Positions 1 through 16,600 of a stretch of DNA of 64,000 nucleotides are shown piece by piece. How positions within the stretch are numbered: position 1 is the stretch's first letter; every line of letters begins with the position of its first letter. A program made the translations under genes and the position numbers. This DNA comes from Acanthaster planci. Its lineage: Eukaryota; Echinodermata; Asteroidea; Valvatida; Acanthasteridae. Below the pieces are notes generated by a model, which saw only the letters and a list, made by a program, of their open reading frames with translations, was not told where the DNA came from and did no database searches. Where the stretch lies: the NCBI RefSeq assembly GCF_001949145.1, contig NW_019091532.1:316088-380087 (forward strand), written 5' to 3'.

Positions 1-933
1 AAGTGAAGTGTTCCTACAGTAGATAGGCATGATGGCTTTTGCATATAACTGCACTGCTAGTGATGGTGCACTTTATAGCAGTAGTCATGCAGGTCAGCAT
101 GTAATGATAATTTCATAAAGCCATTATAACACTTGGTCGTATTGGACATCACCTTACTTACGGAGCAATGAAGTTTTCTCAACCCTTACGGTCATGACAG
201 GTCTGTACTTAGTAAACAGCACAGTGGCAAAACACTTAGTTAGGCCATGCGGCATCTGATTTTTTCTCTAGTTTCAAGCTTTATTTCCAAATTTTTCTCA
301 AACTTGGAAGAATTCTCTCAAAAAACATTTTAGAGTGGTTAATTAAAAAAACATTCTGGTAAGAGTTCCAAATATGGACATCATTTATTTTCCCTTGCCA
401 TGTCATAAAAGATAAATTTAGCAGTGAAAATAATAGCATTTATTCACTCAGAAAATACTTAGAATTTTCCAGACCAGTCTCATAGGATTTGTAAATAGGG
501 TATCAAGTGATATCTGTGTATGGAGCTTTCCCTAATCTCAAATTCCTCTGAATTCGAAAAAGTCTTTGAGAACCATGGGACTTGTTGTTCTGCCTTTCCG
601 AGTAATGAGTTCCAATGTTCTAATGTCCTACCAAATCAAGTAAATAGGCCGGTTCTAGCTTGAACTAATGCATTGCCACGCTGGAACTCCAAATGACAAA
701 ATGATGAAGAAGACTTGACATAAAAATTCCTTCTTGATGCCTGCGTTGTTTCTCAACTGTCAAACATGTCAGAGATGAACTTCAGTGGCAACTATTTGGT
801 TGTAAATTGGTGAAATTCAGACAATGTCATTGTCCTTCCATGCTATACCATTCGAAAAATTTTATTTCCAATTACATTAATTCTAATGTATGTTGTAGCC
901 TAAATGATTAATTTGCCTTTGCCCTCCTTCCAG
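1..933. other. PDHB upstream region or intron 1
   Basis: No coding exon is recognised here. The first visible PDHB exon at 934 is preceded by a splice acceptor (pyrimidines then CAG at 931-933), so this stretch is most likely PDHB intron 1, with the start-codon exon to the left of the window. It is AT-rich and contains one copy of a dispersed repeat at about 357-511. Confidence 0.6.
357..511. repeat. Dispersed repeat, copy 1
   Basis: From the TGGTAAGAGTTC-like start to TATCAAGTGAT, this stretch matches 31328-31528 in the same order: a TTTAGCA.TGAAAAT block, then a TTTACTCAGAAAA-like block, then CAGACCAGTC, then ATAGGGT.TCAAGTGAT. A third, partial copy lies at 30577-30628. No terminal inverted repeats were seen. 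The class is unknown. Confidence 0.55.
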
Positions 934-4795
<3,862 letters not shown>

Positions 4796-7700
4796 CAACA
4801 GCAGTGACGTCTACTCAAAATTTGGTTTTATATTGAATGGTTTTAACATGGTATGCTGGGCCTTCAAAACAGTGTCAAACAAACAAAAAGTTTTACTGGC
4901 CCTACTGTGGCTCAGGTGCTGTGAAGCTGAACTCAGTATCAGAAATGGTTAAATTGAAATGTAGGTTTATCAAGTTTGCTAAAAAGTAAGTTATCTGTAC
5001 AAATTAAATTAGTGTTCAAGTCTTTGATCATAGGAACTGTTTTTAAACCTTTCAAGGGTAACTGATTCATGCAAAATGCATTGATTGGATTCCAATCTCT
5101 GGTGATGTCACCATGGGGCCCAGTTTCATGACATTGCTAATGATTCCAACAGAACTTCTGGCCTATTCATGGAGACCATATGCTGTTAGTCCAGCAAAGA
5201 GCCTTCAGAAGCAAGATGTGCCTAAAACAGTAACGGAACACTAAAAATCCCCATTGGCTTTATGCTCAAGACACCCATTTCAGATCTTGCTCCCTGAACC
5301 CACTATGCAACACTCTAAAATGGGTGGGAACCCGACTATTTTGCCATTGTTACAGGTGTAGCCTCACTTTGGGAAAAATATTTTTCATTGGGACAGTAAA
5401 GGTAGAGCACAAAGATGGTCATCTGAATATTGCCCCTGTGGCATCTTCTTCATTTTTTTATGAATACTGTGAAAGTTTTAAGGATCGCCTCGCTTTTGAT
5501 TCAAGATGGTTGTCTCATAAATAGGCTTGTGTGGGCGAAAGTGTTAGAACATCTGCTCCGTAAAAGACACACATGTTTTTCTGCAATTTGGTAAACACTG
5601 AAGTGCCACGAATTCTCAGTTCTCAAGGCCGTGGTTGAGAGAGAAGCCCAGACAAAAAATCTTTGTAGTTTCACCTTGACAAAGCAGTCCTCTTGTCAAG
5701 AAGCATTTAGAGGGCGTGAGTGTGAATTCCAACTTCCCATATTTCAGTTCAATTGATTCTGACCTCGAGGGCATCACTGATCCCTGACATGACAGTAGAT
5801 TTTGTGGTGAAACAGTCACAAAAGGTAAACAAAATATTTCTACGTCCAAATATTAAATTAGCTGCTAGCTGGGGGCTTGGAAAAGCACATTCATATTGTT
5901 GCCAAATGCAACCCTTTCATTCAGATGCAACCCAGTATTAACCGCTGCCGCAGGTGGTTACAAGCGGGTTCTTGCACGCATTCTGCGTGTACGTGAAGAC
6001 CATACGTGCTGGAGTAAATTTGTTACGCGTACTCGGCGTGCTCCGCGTCAAACGCGCATATACTTGGGTGCCCTATGGCGCACCTGTGCGGTGAGTACCA
6101 AAAAAACGTGCCATCTTTTGTTCCGCTCGGAGTGGTTTACTTGTAGTGACCCCCATGCTTGTTAATAGCAAACGAAAAGGTGTGTGTGGGTAGCACTGTT
6201 GGCAAAAATTTGACAAGGGGAACAGAAATGTAACCTATCTGCTAATGTGTAGTAACCTACGAGTTTGTACCAGGAACCATGTCACAACCGTGAGTGGGAG
6301 CTGGTGAATAGTCGGAGAGCTGTAAATAAAAACTAGAGGGCTTACTTATGTACAGAGTGATGCCTGCTGGCCACATCTGTGTTTGTGCAAAAACCCATGG
6401 AAAAGTCGAAATTTTGTACGGCTATTTGCAAATCTGCATCTGTATTCTAAAACGATGCATCAGTAAAAAAAACGTAATGCACAATCAGAAAATGAGTGTG
6501 TCATTTTGCTCTGCGTGAACAACACAAATGCATGTGTGTATGCGCTACAGATAATTTTGCCGTGACTTTTTTTAATCGGATTTTAGCAGTATCTGATGCA
6601 CATTGCATTCAGAGTACATAATTCGATATTCATTCTATCCAATTTCCAATATTCTACAAGACACGCACGTGGATTGAAAATGTCTGCATCCAGGACAACA
6701 TCAAATTTTCTCTGAGCAGTTGAAAGGCTAGCGTTCTAGTAATTTAATAGAGCTCTATGTTTATAGTTCATTGGTTTTAAGTTCATCGGCAGAATGACAA
6801 TTTTCAGGTCTGTTTGTCACTGGTCTCCCTCTCTTAGGCTTACCAACACCTGTGATAGATGCATATATTGGAATTGGAATAAAACGAAATGGATTAACAA
6901 TTGTTAAGGTTTCCAATCTGCCCTGTTACGCGGGATTTTCCGAGTTTGGGACATACACGTACTCCGTAAAATCCCTCACGGTTTGCAAAATGGTTACAAT
7001 TATTCTTGCTTTGGCTGGATCTAGTGGCCGTTGCAGATCACAAGTATTGTCCTGACAAGTGCACATTACAACAGAAAACACCTGGACAAAAACACACTCA
7101 TTAGAATAAAGAATATCTTCTTTAATTACAGTTTTTCTTTAAGTACATATATTGCGTAAACTTTTCATAGATTCTCCTTACATAAATTTAAACAGTATTC
7201 CATTTTTGTGATTGTTTGCCAACAATTTCCAATGAATCTAATGAACGAGTCTTAATTATTAAGAGCATGTTTAAACTTCAACAAGAAGCGACATATTTGA
7301 GAAAAGTAAATTCCTGTATGTAGAAAACGGTGACAACTATTGATTCTCCGGAGTACAGGAAAAAAAATGCATCTCTCTTTCTGCATCTACCCTATCTATC
7401 CTATTTGCTGACAATTCAAATTCCAAGAAATGGCCTCCAGAACTCTTAAGATTTGGCACCAATCCAAGATAGTATGTCTCGTATATCACATCACTCCATA
7501 GCTGAGCGAACACTTCTTTCACATGGGATGCTTCACAGAGAGGCTTTTTCATGTACTTTGTTCCTCAATAACCAGATTTGAATGACCTCACAAAATGATC
7601 ACACAGCATTAATGCTTCCTGTGCATCCATGCTTTTTCAACATTATGAAGAAAAGATTGGACATGTTTCCCCCATTCAAACTTTTCTAAATTCATGCATA

Positions 7701-10659
7701 CTTTTTCCCAGATGTTCTGCTCCCCACTGTAGTGAATCTTGAAAGGGCAAATAATCTTGTACCCACAATACTAGGTCGAGTCTAGAAAGAAATGCCCCAG
7801 CTGGTTATATATTCCAAGGATGCATGTGTTATTTTCAACCAGTGATCTGTATGCAGCCTATGCTACAAAAACACCTCAGATGTCCAAATCAGCCAACCTC
7901 ATCTAAACAGGAGTTTCACTGAAAGCGGCAACAGTGTGAAGGAAGAAAGGACACACTACTGTCAATCCTGAAAATACACACTGCGGATAATACGGAACAC
8001 CCCAGGAGCTTCCCGTGTGACGACGAGATTTTCTTTTTTCTCTCCATGCAACAATGTCTCTTGGAAAGGCAAATCATTCGTGCACATTTGATACACAAAT
8101 ATGCAAGGTGTTCACAGATGTACACACAGCCAATGGTGTTCATTTGTCAATCCAGCGAGGGAGGGCGGGGGTGTCACTGGTGGAGGTGGGGGGGGGCTAC
8201 CTCTTAATGGAACAGATCAAGACGAGTAATCTGCCTATATCTGAGCCATTTTGCAGGCATTTGTACTTGGAATTGCCATCTCCAATTTACGTATATCTGG
8301 AGGAAATGCCTGAAAACATCTACAATCTGCACATCAGGAAGAAATTAAGACAACGGTATCACATTTTATGTTAAAGCATACAATGGAAATCTGTTGAATA
8401 GGAATGAATTTCGCATAGCTATCTCATATAAACAGTTTTTTCTGTACAACTAAATGATTAAATTTCAATCTCATTTCTAAAATATCTTCTTTAGCAACTT
8501 TTTTTTCAAAAGCTCTAGATCATAAAAACTATTTACATGAAACTTCTGTACATGTCAAACCTCGGCGTTTGTATGAAATGGCCGTTACTTATCTAACTGC
8601 TGCGGTTGCCTTGAAGGGAAATACTCTAATTTCCCTTGGTAACATAAATTTCCTTAAAAGGATACGTCATAACAGTACATTAAAGTGCAGCAAAGATAAT
8701 GTCCCTTAACCACTCGGTGCCGGGGTTCCTGGTACCGGATTCCTTGGGTTTGTACGTATAGCCGGGCTGCCTGAAATCGGACGAAAAAGCTGGGCCTTTT
8801 AACAAAAAAACATACTCGGAACAAAAGACCGAGCTGCTGGGAATTGCTGTCATTTTTCAGCTGGCATTAGCAGAGGTAATCCGTCATTGTTTTGAAACGA
8901 TATACCACTGTTTGCGGCATTCAGTGCCCTTGGATTATCAGAGCGGACAAAAGTGCTCCAGCAATCCAGTGATGAGCGAAACACCTCCACAGCATGCTGA
9001 TCCTGCCGCATTTGAAAAGACGCCACTGCTATTCAGCAATGCACTGGGCCTATTTTGGGAACACATTTTGGGAATTACACAACACTACACAATCTGGGCT
9101 CCCCTTACTAGGTGGCAGGCCTGGCTGCAATTCATCAGGCATCAATGGAGGTTGCCCGTCAGATTAGAGTTGCCACCAGACAGTCATTTGTGGGAGTGTA
9201 AATGTCCAGTAAATGAAGTTATGAATTCCTGAAGAATTTTGAAAATGGAAAATCTTGAAAATCACCCGGAAACTTGTCCCGCATATTCAAATTCTACCTG
9301 GCAGGGAGTGGTTAAGGAACACCATACATCACTATAACAAATAGCAAGTTGACAACTTCGAATGAGAATGACCATTTTTCCTACTGGAAAATAACATCTA
9401 TTCAGATCTGTACTTAACGAAACCCCAAGCCTGTGTAAGATCTCAACTTATTTCCAGACTTTCAGTTCTTTTTTCATTATCTACAAGAACGAAAGCCAAT
9501 CACGAAGCACTATATACTATTCCAGTTGCAAATTACTAATAAGGCACTCAAAATGACTGTACTCTCTGTAAAATCAGTCAATCATAGGCAGGATTGTGAA
9601 AACAATAATAAAGTTTGCTGGAATGTGATTTTCTGATACATCCAATTTAGTATTTGAGTGGCAACCTGAAGAGTTCTACAAATGGACTTGTCCAACCCAC
9701 CTGTAGATACAAATGTGAACATAGGGAAGCTGCAGGAATACATGTTTCTCTCATGCATTTTTAAGAAATAACTTTTCTACAAAAGGAAATGGCATATCTG
9801 CTGATCTTCATCAAAGCTAAAAACACCACATGAAGTGAAACGATTAGTAGGAAGTATGAATTTAAGCCTTTTCTGTTCATTACAAAACACAAAAAGATGC
9901 ACAGAATTCTTCAGCCCACAATACTGCGGTCAACAAGCCGCAGACTGGTAACTTGCTGACTCTAAATTACTTTGACATCGACTTTTGGTTGGCATTCAGA
10001 CAGCATCATGACTGTGTCATCCAACGAAATGTGACACAACTTCCAAAACATTGTAGACTCAGTGTGGATTGAGTACACGGTGACAAAGATTAACGAATAA
10101 AAAACACAATTCCAGAAATTATTGGGGGGGAGGGGAAATCATAAACAATCAGCTTGCTGAGTTCCCAGATAACAATTACCTCTAATATCTTGCAAAATTC
10201 AGCAATCTTAAGTGATAGTTATTTGTGGCCAAACCCTAAAAAAAAAATGAGTTTCAAGGCCACTTTTTTCAGCACTTCTGTCTTAAGTTTGCTTTAGCAA
10301 GAGTCAGTTGAGCTGTTTGGGGTGCTGTGGTCATTATGAAGGTACAAAATGTTCAGATTTCCTGTTGATTTGCATTGTACAAGATTCTTTCAAAGACCTT
10401 TTGCACAAAAATGGTGCTGACAACTTTCAACTTACTTTGCCAGGTTGGGCCACATTTTGAAGAAAGCAGGCAATCATACTGCAAACAATTCTAACACGTG
10501 TTCATTTCATTGTGGGAAAAAAATTAAATGAGTTTAGATTCTCCAATATAAAAAGTAAAATTTTTAAGTCTCATATCAATTTTTCGCGTCAAAGTGTTAA
10601 TGACTATACGCCCAGGAGAGCTGCATTTGGCACGTAATCCTGTCTCGTTAACGTCGGAC
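4796..10659. other. Convergent PDHB-PXK spacer with both 3' UTRs
   Basis: Between the PDHB stop (4793-4795) and the PXK stop (10660-10662). It should hold both 3' UTRs. Possible + strand poly(A) signals are ATTAAA at 5003-5008 and AATAAA at 6325-6330 and 7105-7110; none is decisive. A CpG-rich patch lies near 5940-6100. One TTAA-flanked MITE sits at 8706-9315. Open frames here are short and overlap on both strands; none resembles a known protein. Confidence 0.6.
8706..9315 (+). mobile_element. TTAA-flanked MITE, copy A (piggyBac-like ends)
   Basis: Bounded by TTAA on both sides (8706-8709 and 9312-9315), with terminal inverted repeats TTAACCACTCGGTGCCGGGG and, read inward from the right, TTAACCACTCCCTGCCAGG. 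The interior matches copies at 23324-23903 (same orientation) and 24136-24730 (inverted), for example the shared CGGAACAAAAGACCGAGCTG block near 8817. TTAA target duplication with CC-starting ends is typical of piggyBac superfamily elements. No transposase frame is present, so it is non-autonomous. Confidence 0.8.
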
Positions 10660-13600
10660 TCACAACTTAGGGGCACTGCAGTCCTTGGTGACGGCCTTCT
10701 TTAGAGCGCCTTTTGAAAAGCTTTGAATGGAGCTTAGCAAGGCCCCTCTTTCGCCCGTGGCTGCTGGCTCGGGGGGAGGGGGAGAGCCCGGGGCTGAGAG
10801 AGAGGGTGGGGGCAGGGCGCCGGGGGATCCGGGGGCTACTGGTAGGGGTGGAGGCTGGGGGACTGAAGTGAGAAAAAAAGCAAAATGGTAAATCAATTTG
10901 ACACAATTTACAGTTGACTTGAATGCTGTTGCTTTCTGGGTTATACTGCGTTTTTGGAAATTTTAACCAGGTTAAACAAGAGGAAACACAATGGAGAAAA
11001 TAGGAAGTAAAAAGTGTAACTGAAAAAGATAGCTCGGTCATTGCCGGAGAAATGACAGCTGCATTAACTGACAGAAAGTTATGTGAATAGAGCTACGTGC
11101 ACGGGATGGAAAGGTGAAGACTAGGGATTGAAACAGTGGAGAAAACAAATACAGTAATGCAAAGGTACTCTTATTGACAAAAGGTTACTGCTCTAGTGAC
11201 TTCTGTCATTCACACAAGCTGAAACTACTGTCTAAAAGCGATCATCACAACAAAATGAAAGGCACGCATAAACCGGCGACAAGACATGAAATAATGTAAA
11301 AGCAGCATTCACGACAGAAGCAGTGGTTCAGCGTCAGCTGCAATTGCAATGAGAGAAAACAGAATGAACCGGCAGTGGCATTCTTAAGCTAATGTTGACT
11401 GTTACTCGACATCAAAGACAGGGTTGGCCTCCCTCTGGCTTTTCACACAAAAGAGAGCCCATTTCAACCAATACAGAGACTTGCTTCTCACCAAATTGGC
11501 ACCAAGCAGCGTTGTAGTCGTGACCTTCACAAAACCTCACAGGCCCAACACAAGACCTCTAGTCTCAATACAAGTCACAGGCTTTTCAAGTGAACTGGAA
11601 CAAAAGCATTCCTTTGTCACTGTTCACCCTTTTACTTATGACTGGTCTTAAGGGTGGTGTTGGTCTTGACAATAATATGGATTAAATTCGTGACAGTTTT
11701 CCGTGTTCAAAAATTGTTGTCACTTTTAAAAGTACTTATTTAGCGCTTTGCCATGAGCTTATCAACTGTCAACCCTCATGAAGCCACTACCTCTCATAAA
11801 CATGCCACAAAAACATCATCATGCCTGCCATCTTGACACAAACTCTGTGCAACCTTGGTGAGACAAGCTACTAATAATGAGGTGCGAGTGTTCCCTTTGA
11901 GTAAACGACCAAACCAAATCACTGCGTCATTCTCTGGTGCACTCTGCAAGAGCGACGTGCTTGAGGATACATTTGGTGTTTTGTTGAACTTGGTCGAGGT
12001 GCTGCAACAAAACTTCATGCAAGTGTGACACGGCCATTTGCAATATGTGAACTTTCCCAAGTTCCCATCCTTACGCACTGCCTCAAATGTGATGTCCGAC
12101 TTGAGGGGCTCACACAAATGCAAGACATATACCTGGGCCAGTCAGACGTCCATTCAGAAATTCTGAAACTGCAACACTTCTGAAATGTCTCCGAGTAAAA
12201 ATTTTTAACCCCTTGCTTCAGTAAGGCTTCAGAATGGACAGTTTTCCGACCGAATTTGGATTAAAATCTAACTCCAGTAGGAAAGCCTAGAGTTTAAATA
12301 AAAAACAACCCAGTGGTTGCTGGTGAGTGGCTCTTGTGAATGTGAAGATCTGAAAGACGAAAGAGTTATGACCACCCACGGAGGAGGTTAAAACAGAGAA
12401 AGTAAGTTGACTTCTTGAGAGAGTGCAACATGTTAGTATCACAGGATGCCCCATTGATACATTGAGCAATTCCTACACCTGTGTACCAATAAAAATTGGA
12501 TATTTCTTAGTGTTAATTGGGTTGCAGGTGTAAGAAATCCAAGATGATGTTAACGTCTCCAGGCTGACATTATTTCACCAAATGCACAAAAAGAAAGTCA
12601 AGTCGAATTAGATCAAACCCAAATTACCAAGAGTGAGTCTTGTTATTTCAGTATTTTTGTCCTTCATGTCTGGTACGAATGTCGGCAATGCACTTTGGGG
12701 CTTGAGTTACTTGACCGCATGTGCCAAGTAAATCTAATTATTCAGAAGGATGAGAATTTTGCCCACGCTTGTGTCACAATCAAACAAAAAACTCAATCCG
12801 GAGCAAATACGAAAAGGATGTACGATCAAGTTTGATGACCTGTGCATTCACGTTTTGCTATCCATCAACAGCAAGCACCTTAGAAACAATCTTCAACCTG
12901 GCGATATGACACGGCCAGCAACCTGACCTTTGGCCTCTACTAACAAAGCTGCAGGTAGTTTTTTAGTTTGAGCTGACACAATCTATGGGTACAATAAACA
13001 ATTAGGATACTCTACTGACTGAAAAAAATAAACCCAGAATTATTGGCAGAAAAAAAATGCAGACAAGCCACAACACAAAATGGTGCTGCCAGGAGACTGA
13101 GCATGCATCTAGTACTATTATGAACAAAAACAACAGTAACATCACAGTTTACACGAGCTATGCAGGGTGCCCACTGTAGCTCAGAAGAAAGATTCCCAGA
13201 TTATTTTTTTAGAACCAAATCTCTATTCCCAGCTTTGAAAGCAATCTCCAGAGTTTCTCCATAGAATTTTTTGCTGCCCTTCTCCACTACCAGTTAACAG
13301 AGGTGAATTGAGATAGAGTCCTGGGTCTGGCCTCCGAAACTTTGGAGATTCATAAACATTAACAAGCTTAAAAATGGGGCGTGTTTTATTCTTAGAGGGC
13401 TTTTGGCAAGGAAAGGGAGTCTTGTACCTGATGGGAATGGCACAAGTACCATTTCTGATTCCCTTTTAAACCGATTGATGTTTATAAAACCCTTGGTGAC
13501 CAGGCGCGGAACTCTTCTCGTAACTTGTGCCGTCCATTTTCTCCGTGAATTTCTGACACCAGTGAGAGCCCTGATATTGAAAACTATGGTCACACGCACA

Positions 13601-16600
13601 CACCTACACACGTGTTCGTATTCATGGCTAGTCTGGCTGTTGCTGGACGCACTTAAGTCTTTGCGCTCGCCTCTGGAAAAAAAAAAGTTCGGTTGAAGAC
13701 ACCAGTTAATGGAAACAGGTCATGCTGACACCAAATGGGTCCAACCTTGCCATAAAATTCTCAGACATGTCAAACGTGTAAGTAGATTCTCCTAAACGTT
13801 AGGGGGAACAAACTAGAATACTGATATACATGCACACTTCCCATTACGACTGACATTCTATGACCAAAAAAGCATGAAACCCTGCCTGCTACAGCACTTT
13901 TATAACTGGATGCTAATAGGCGTGCAATTCTCCAACCTTCTGGAAACATTCCAATGACGATGCAGATATGTTCATGCTAGCGTACTCTTGCCGAGAGGGT
14001 GCTGACGATGCACAAGAGAACCAAACTTATAGACCTGACAACATCTGCTTTGACGAGATGTCCCCCCTCACTGGCAGAGAAGAGATTACTTTGCGGGGCT
14101 AATTTCAACTTGGTCCATAGGGAACACGCGAAGACCTTACCCAACTAAAGCGTCCTGCGCCCAACGCACCTGAACCTGAGAGAGCATGTAGTGTTTTCTC
14201 TCCCCAGGGATGATTATTCCTATGTAAAATCTTGCCCTTTCATCATCTGGCAAGGAGCTGATTGAAGTGAAACTAGGAGATGTCCCAATGAGACAACTTT
14301 TAGTAACAAACAGTTGGCTTAATACAAAAAATTTCCACATCTTTGGCACTGACCACTGAGTGCTCACGAATGGACTACAAATAACTATGATGTTATTTAT
14401 AGCCCGTCCCATGTTAATTCGCAAGTCTAGTCATAAGCACAACAGGAGATGAACGAACAACACGGGAATATCTACGCCACAGTTCAACTTAACCCTAACC
14501 CTCCTGAATCCTTCACCTGTTGGAGGATTGAGGAGGGTTAGGGTTAATGGTGTGAGACTGTGCTTGGGGCCAGATAATTTAGGACTGTCAGGATTGACAA
14601 AAAATGGCCGAAAAATACTGCCAACATGTTCTCACTTTTTTGGGGGGGGACTCAACATTTATAACCATATTGCAACGTAAATATCAAATAATACACAAAG
14701 TCAATTGAAAGATTTTTGACTGCAAGAGTGAAACTTAAATTGTGAAAATTGAAGAGAAAGTCTGACACAGGAATGCCTTATTTAGACTTTGTAGGCAAAG
14801 TCATGCATCTACTGCATACAGCCAAGCTGTACATTTCAGGTAACTGTATTCTGTATGTCTGCCATCTAATGCTGAAAATTCTGTAACTAAGTGTGCCAGT
14901 CGTTGATGACTGATCTGAAATTCATTTCCATTATTTTCAGTCTCTAAGGCAAGCCAAGATAGGAGCGGTGTCTGACGTGTGGGTAATGCCAAGATTTCAT
15001 GCCAAGATTTCTTGAAGAAAATCCAAACTGCTTGTGTGCCGATCGAATAACCGTGCCACGATGCCATGCTGGTACAGGAGCAACCACACAAAATTCTCAC
15101 ACAGGACTCTTTGAGATGGGCTTGCGAGAGAGCTGTGTGGTCGTTGCCGTGTGTTTTTGCGCTTTGATGGGGGCATTCAGTCTCACCTTGGCCTACGCTT
15201 CTTGCGAGGTTTACGACAGGATTTCACTACACAATTGATAACGAGACGAGGGGGGGGGAAAAAGCAACCTTAATCTCTTCCAGAGTTTGGCATAAACCTT
15301 TCTGAGGCAGAATACATAAAAATTAAGAGAAGATATAAATTCAATTTCACAAATACCGACTTGTTACTGTCAATCGTTTGTAATATTTCTCACAACCTTA
15401 CATTTTTCTACATTCTGGGGTATAACCATGGTGTGAACAAACTTTTAGGACTCGGTATGTGTGTGTTCAAAAAAAGGGGAATAAGCATGTTAAACGTCAA
15501 CCTGTGTGAGTTGAGGCACACTTTATATATAAACCTATCAGCTGTGCCTGTGTATACATATGGTCAGATCGTGTTGACGAGTCCTCAGCACGGAGTTCCT
15601 GGAAGTCTCCAGGGATTTCTCGTGAAAATATCAACACGCTCTGGTACTGCTTGTTGCAAGTTGGCATCACATGCGCAGATTAGACATGGGCATACATTTA
15701 AGCGCAGCGGAGCAATGTGATCTCGCAAACGGTCATCTCACTACCAGACAAGCTGAACTGGAATCCAACTGAGCATGTCAATATTGTCAAGAGTAAACCA
15801 CCAGAGGGCTCACTCCAAGACATTGCAATTTGAAGAAAAGTTGAGAATACATTGAAGCCGCACCAAGTTTATGTACACATTGAGGTATCTATTGTTATTT
15901 CTCTCTCGACAAAGTTTGCTACAAAGTAGTGTGCATTTTGTGGGTTTTCCGTTTAGGATCTTCACGGAGTGACAGAGTTTCTGTGAGTGAAGAGGCTTTA
16001 CACAGAAGCTAAAGGAAAATGGGAATTATGTGATAAAGTGAAGAAATAGTTTAACATTCTGTGCCAAAGTCGGTGCAAAATATTGTCAACCATCCAAAGA
16101 AAGGGTATACTGGTGTCATCTTGGATTGCATCTAGACAAGCCACATACATGGCAGAACACTGCAGGCATGGACAACGACAGCCAATCAGGACATAGCCTG
16201 AGACAAGTACTTTTTAATAGACTGGTGTCTATGAAGCTGCTTGTCACACTGCATAGAAATACACTTTGACTGCCGGAGATACGTTTGAGAAGAGGCGAGA
16301 TGCTTAAAATGGCAAGGACAGTCAGAGAGAATGAAAAATGCTAAATTGTGACAAAAGCTGTTATTCGTAGTGCCTACCTGATGACGGCGATGAGGGCGCT
16401 GTTGATGACGGACTGCTCACACCAGATGCCGTGCCTGAAACAGACAGGAAGTCAGTAAAATCGCCACTTGGAAGACAGGATATCGGGCTTGTAGGGAACA
16501 AGATTTAAATTCCACCCAGGGAGCACCTGCTTCTACTCCCCGGGCGATGCCCTTGATCTCGTCTGTTGCTCATTACTGAGAAAGATCCAGAGATTACTAA

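Noticed and set aside
8912-9232. 106-codon frame inside the TTAA-flanked MITE as a possible transposase remnant
   Set aside because: The corresponding frames are not preserved in the other two copies, and no transposase motif is visible.
15361-15720. 119-codon frame in the last PXK intron
   Set aside because: It is inside a transcribed intron of the opposite strand, with no domain and no splice context; likely chance.
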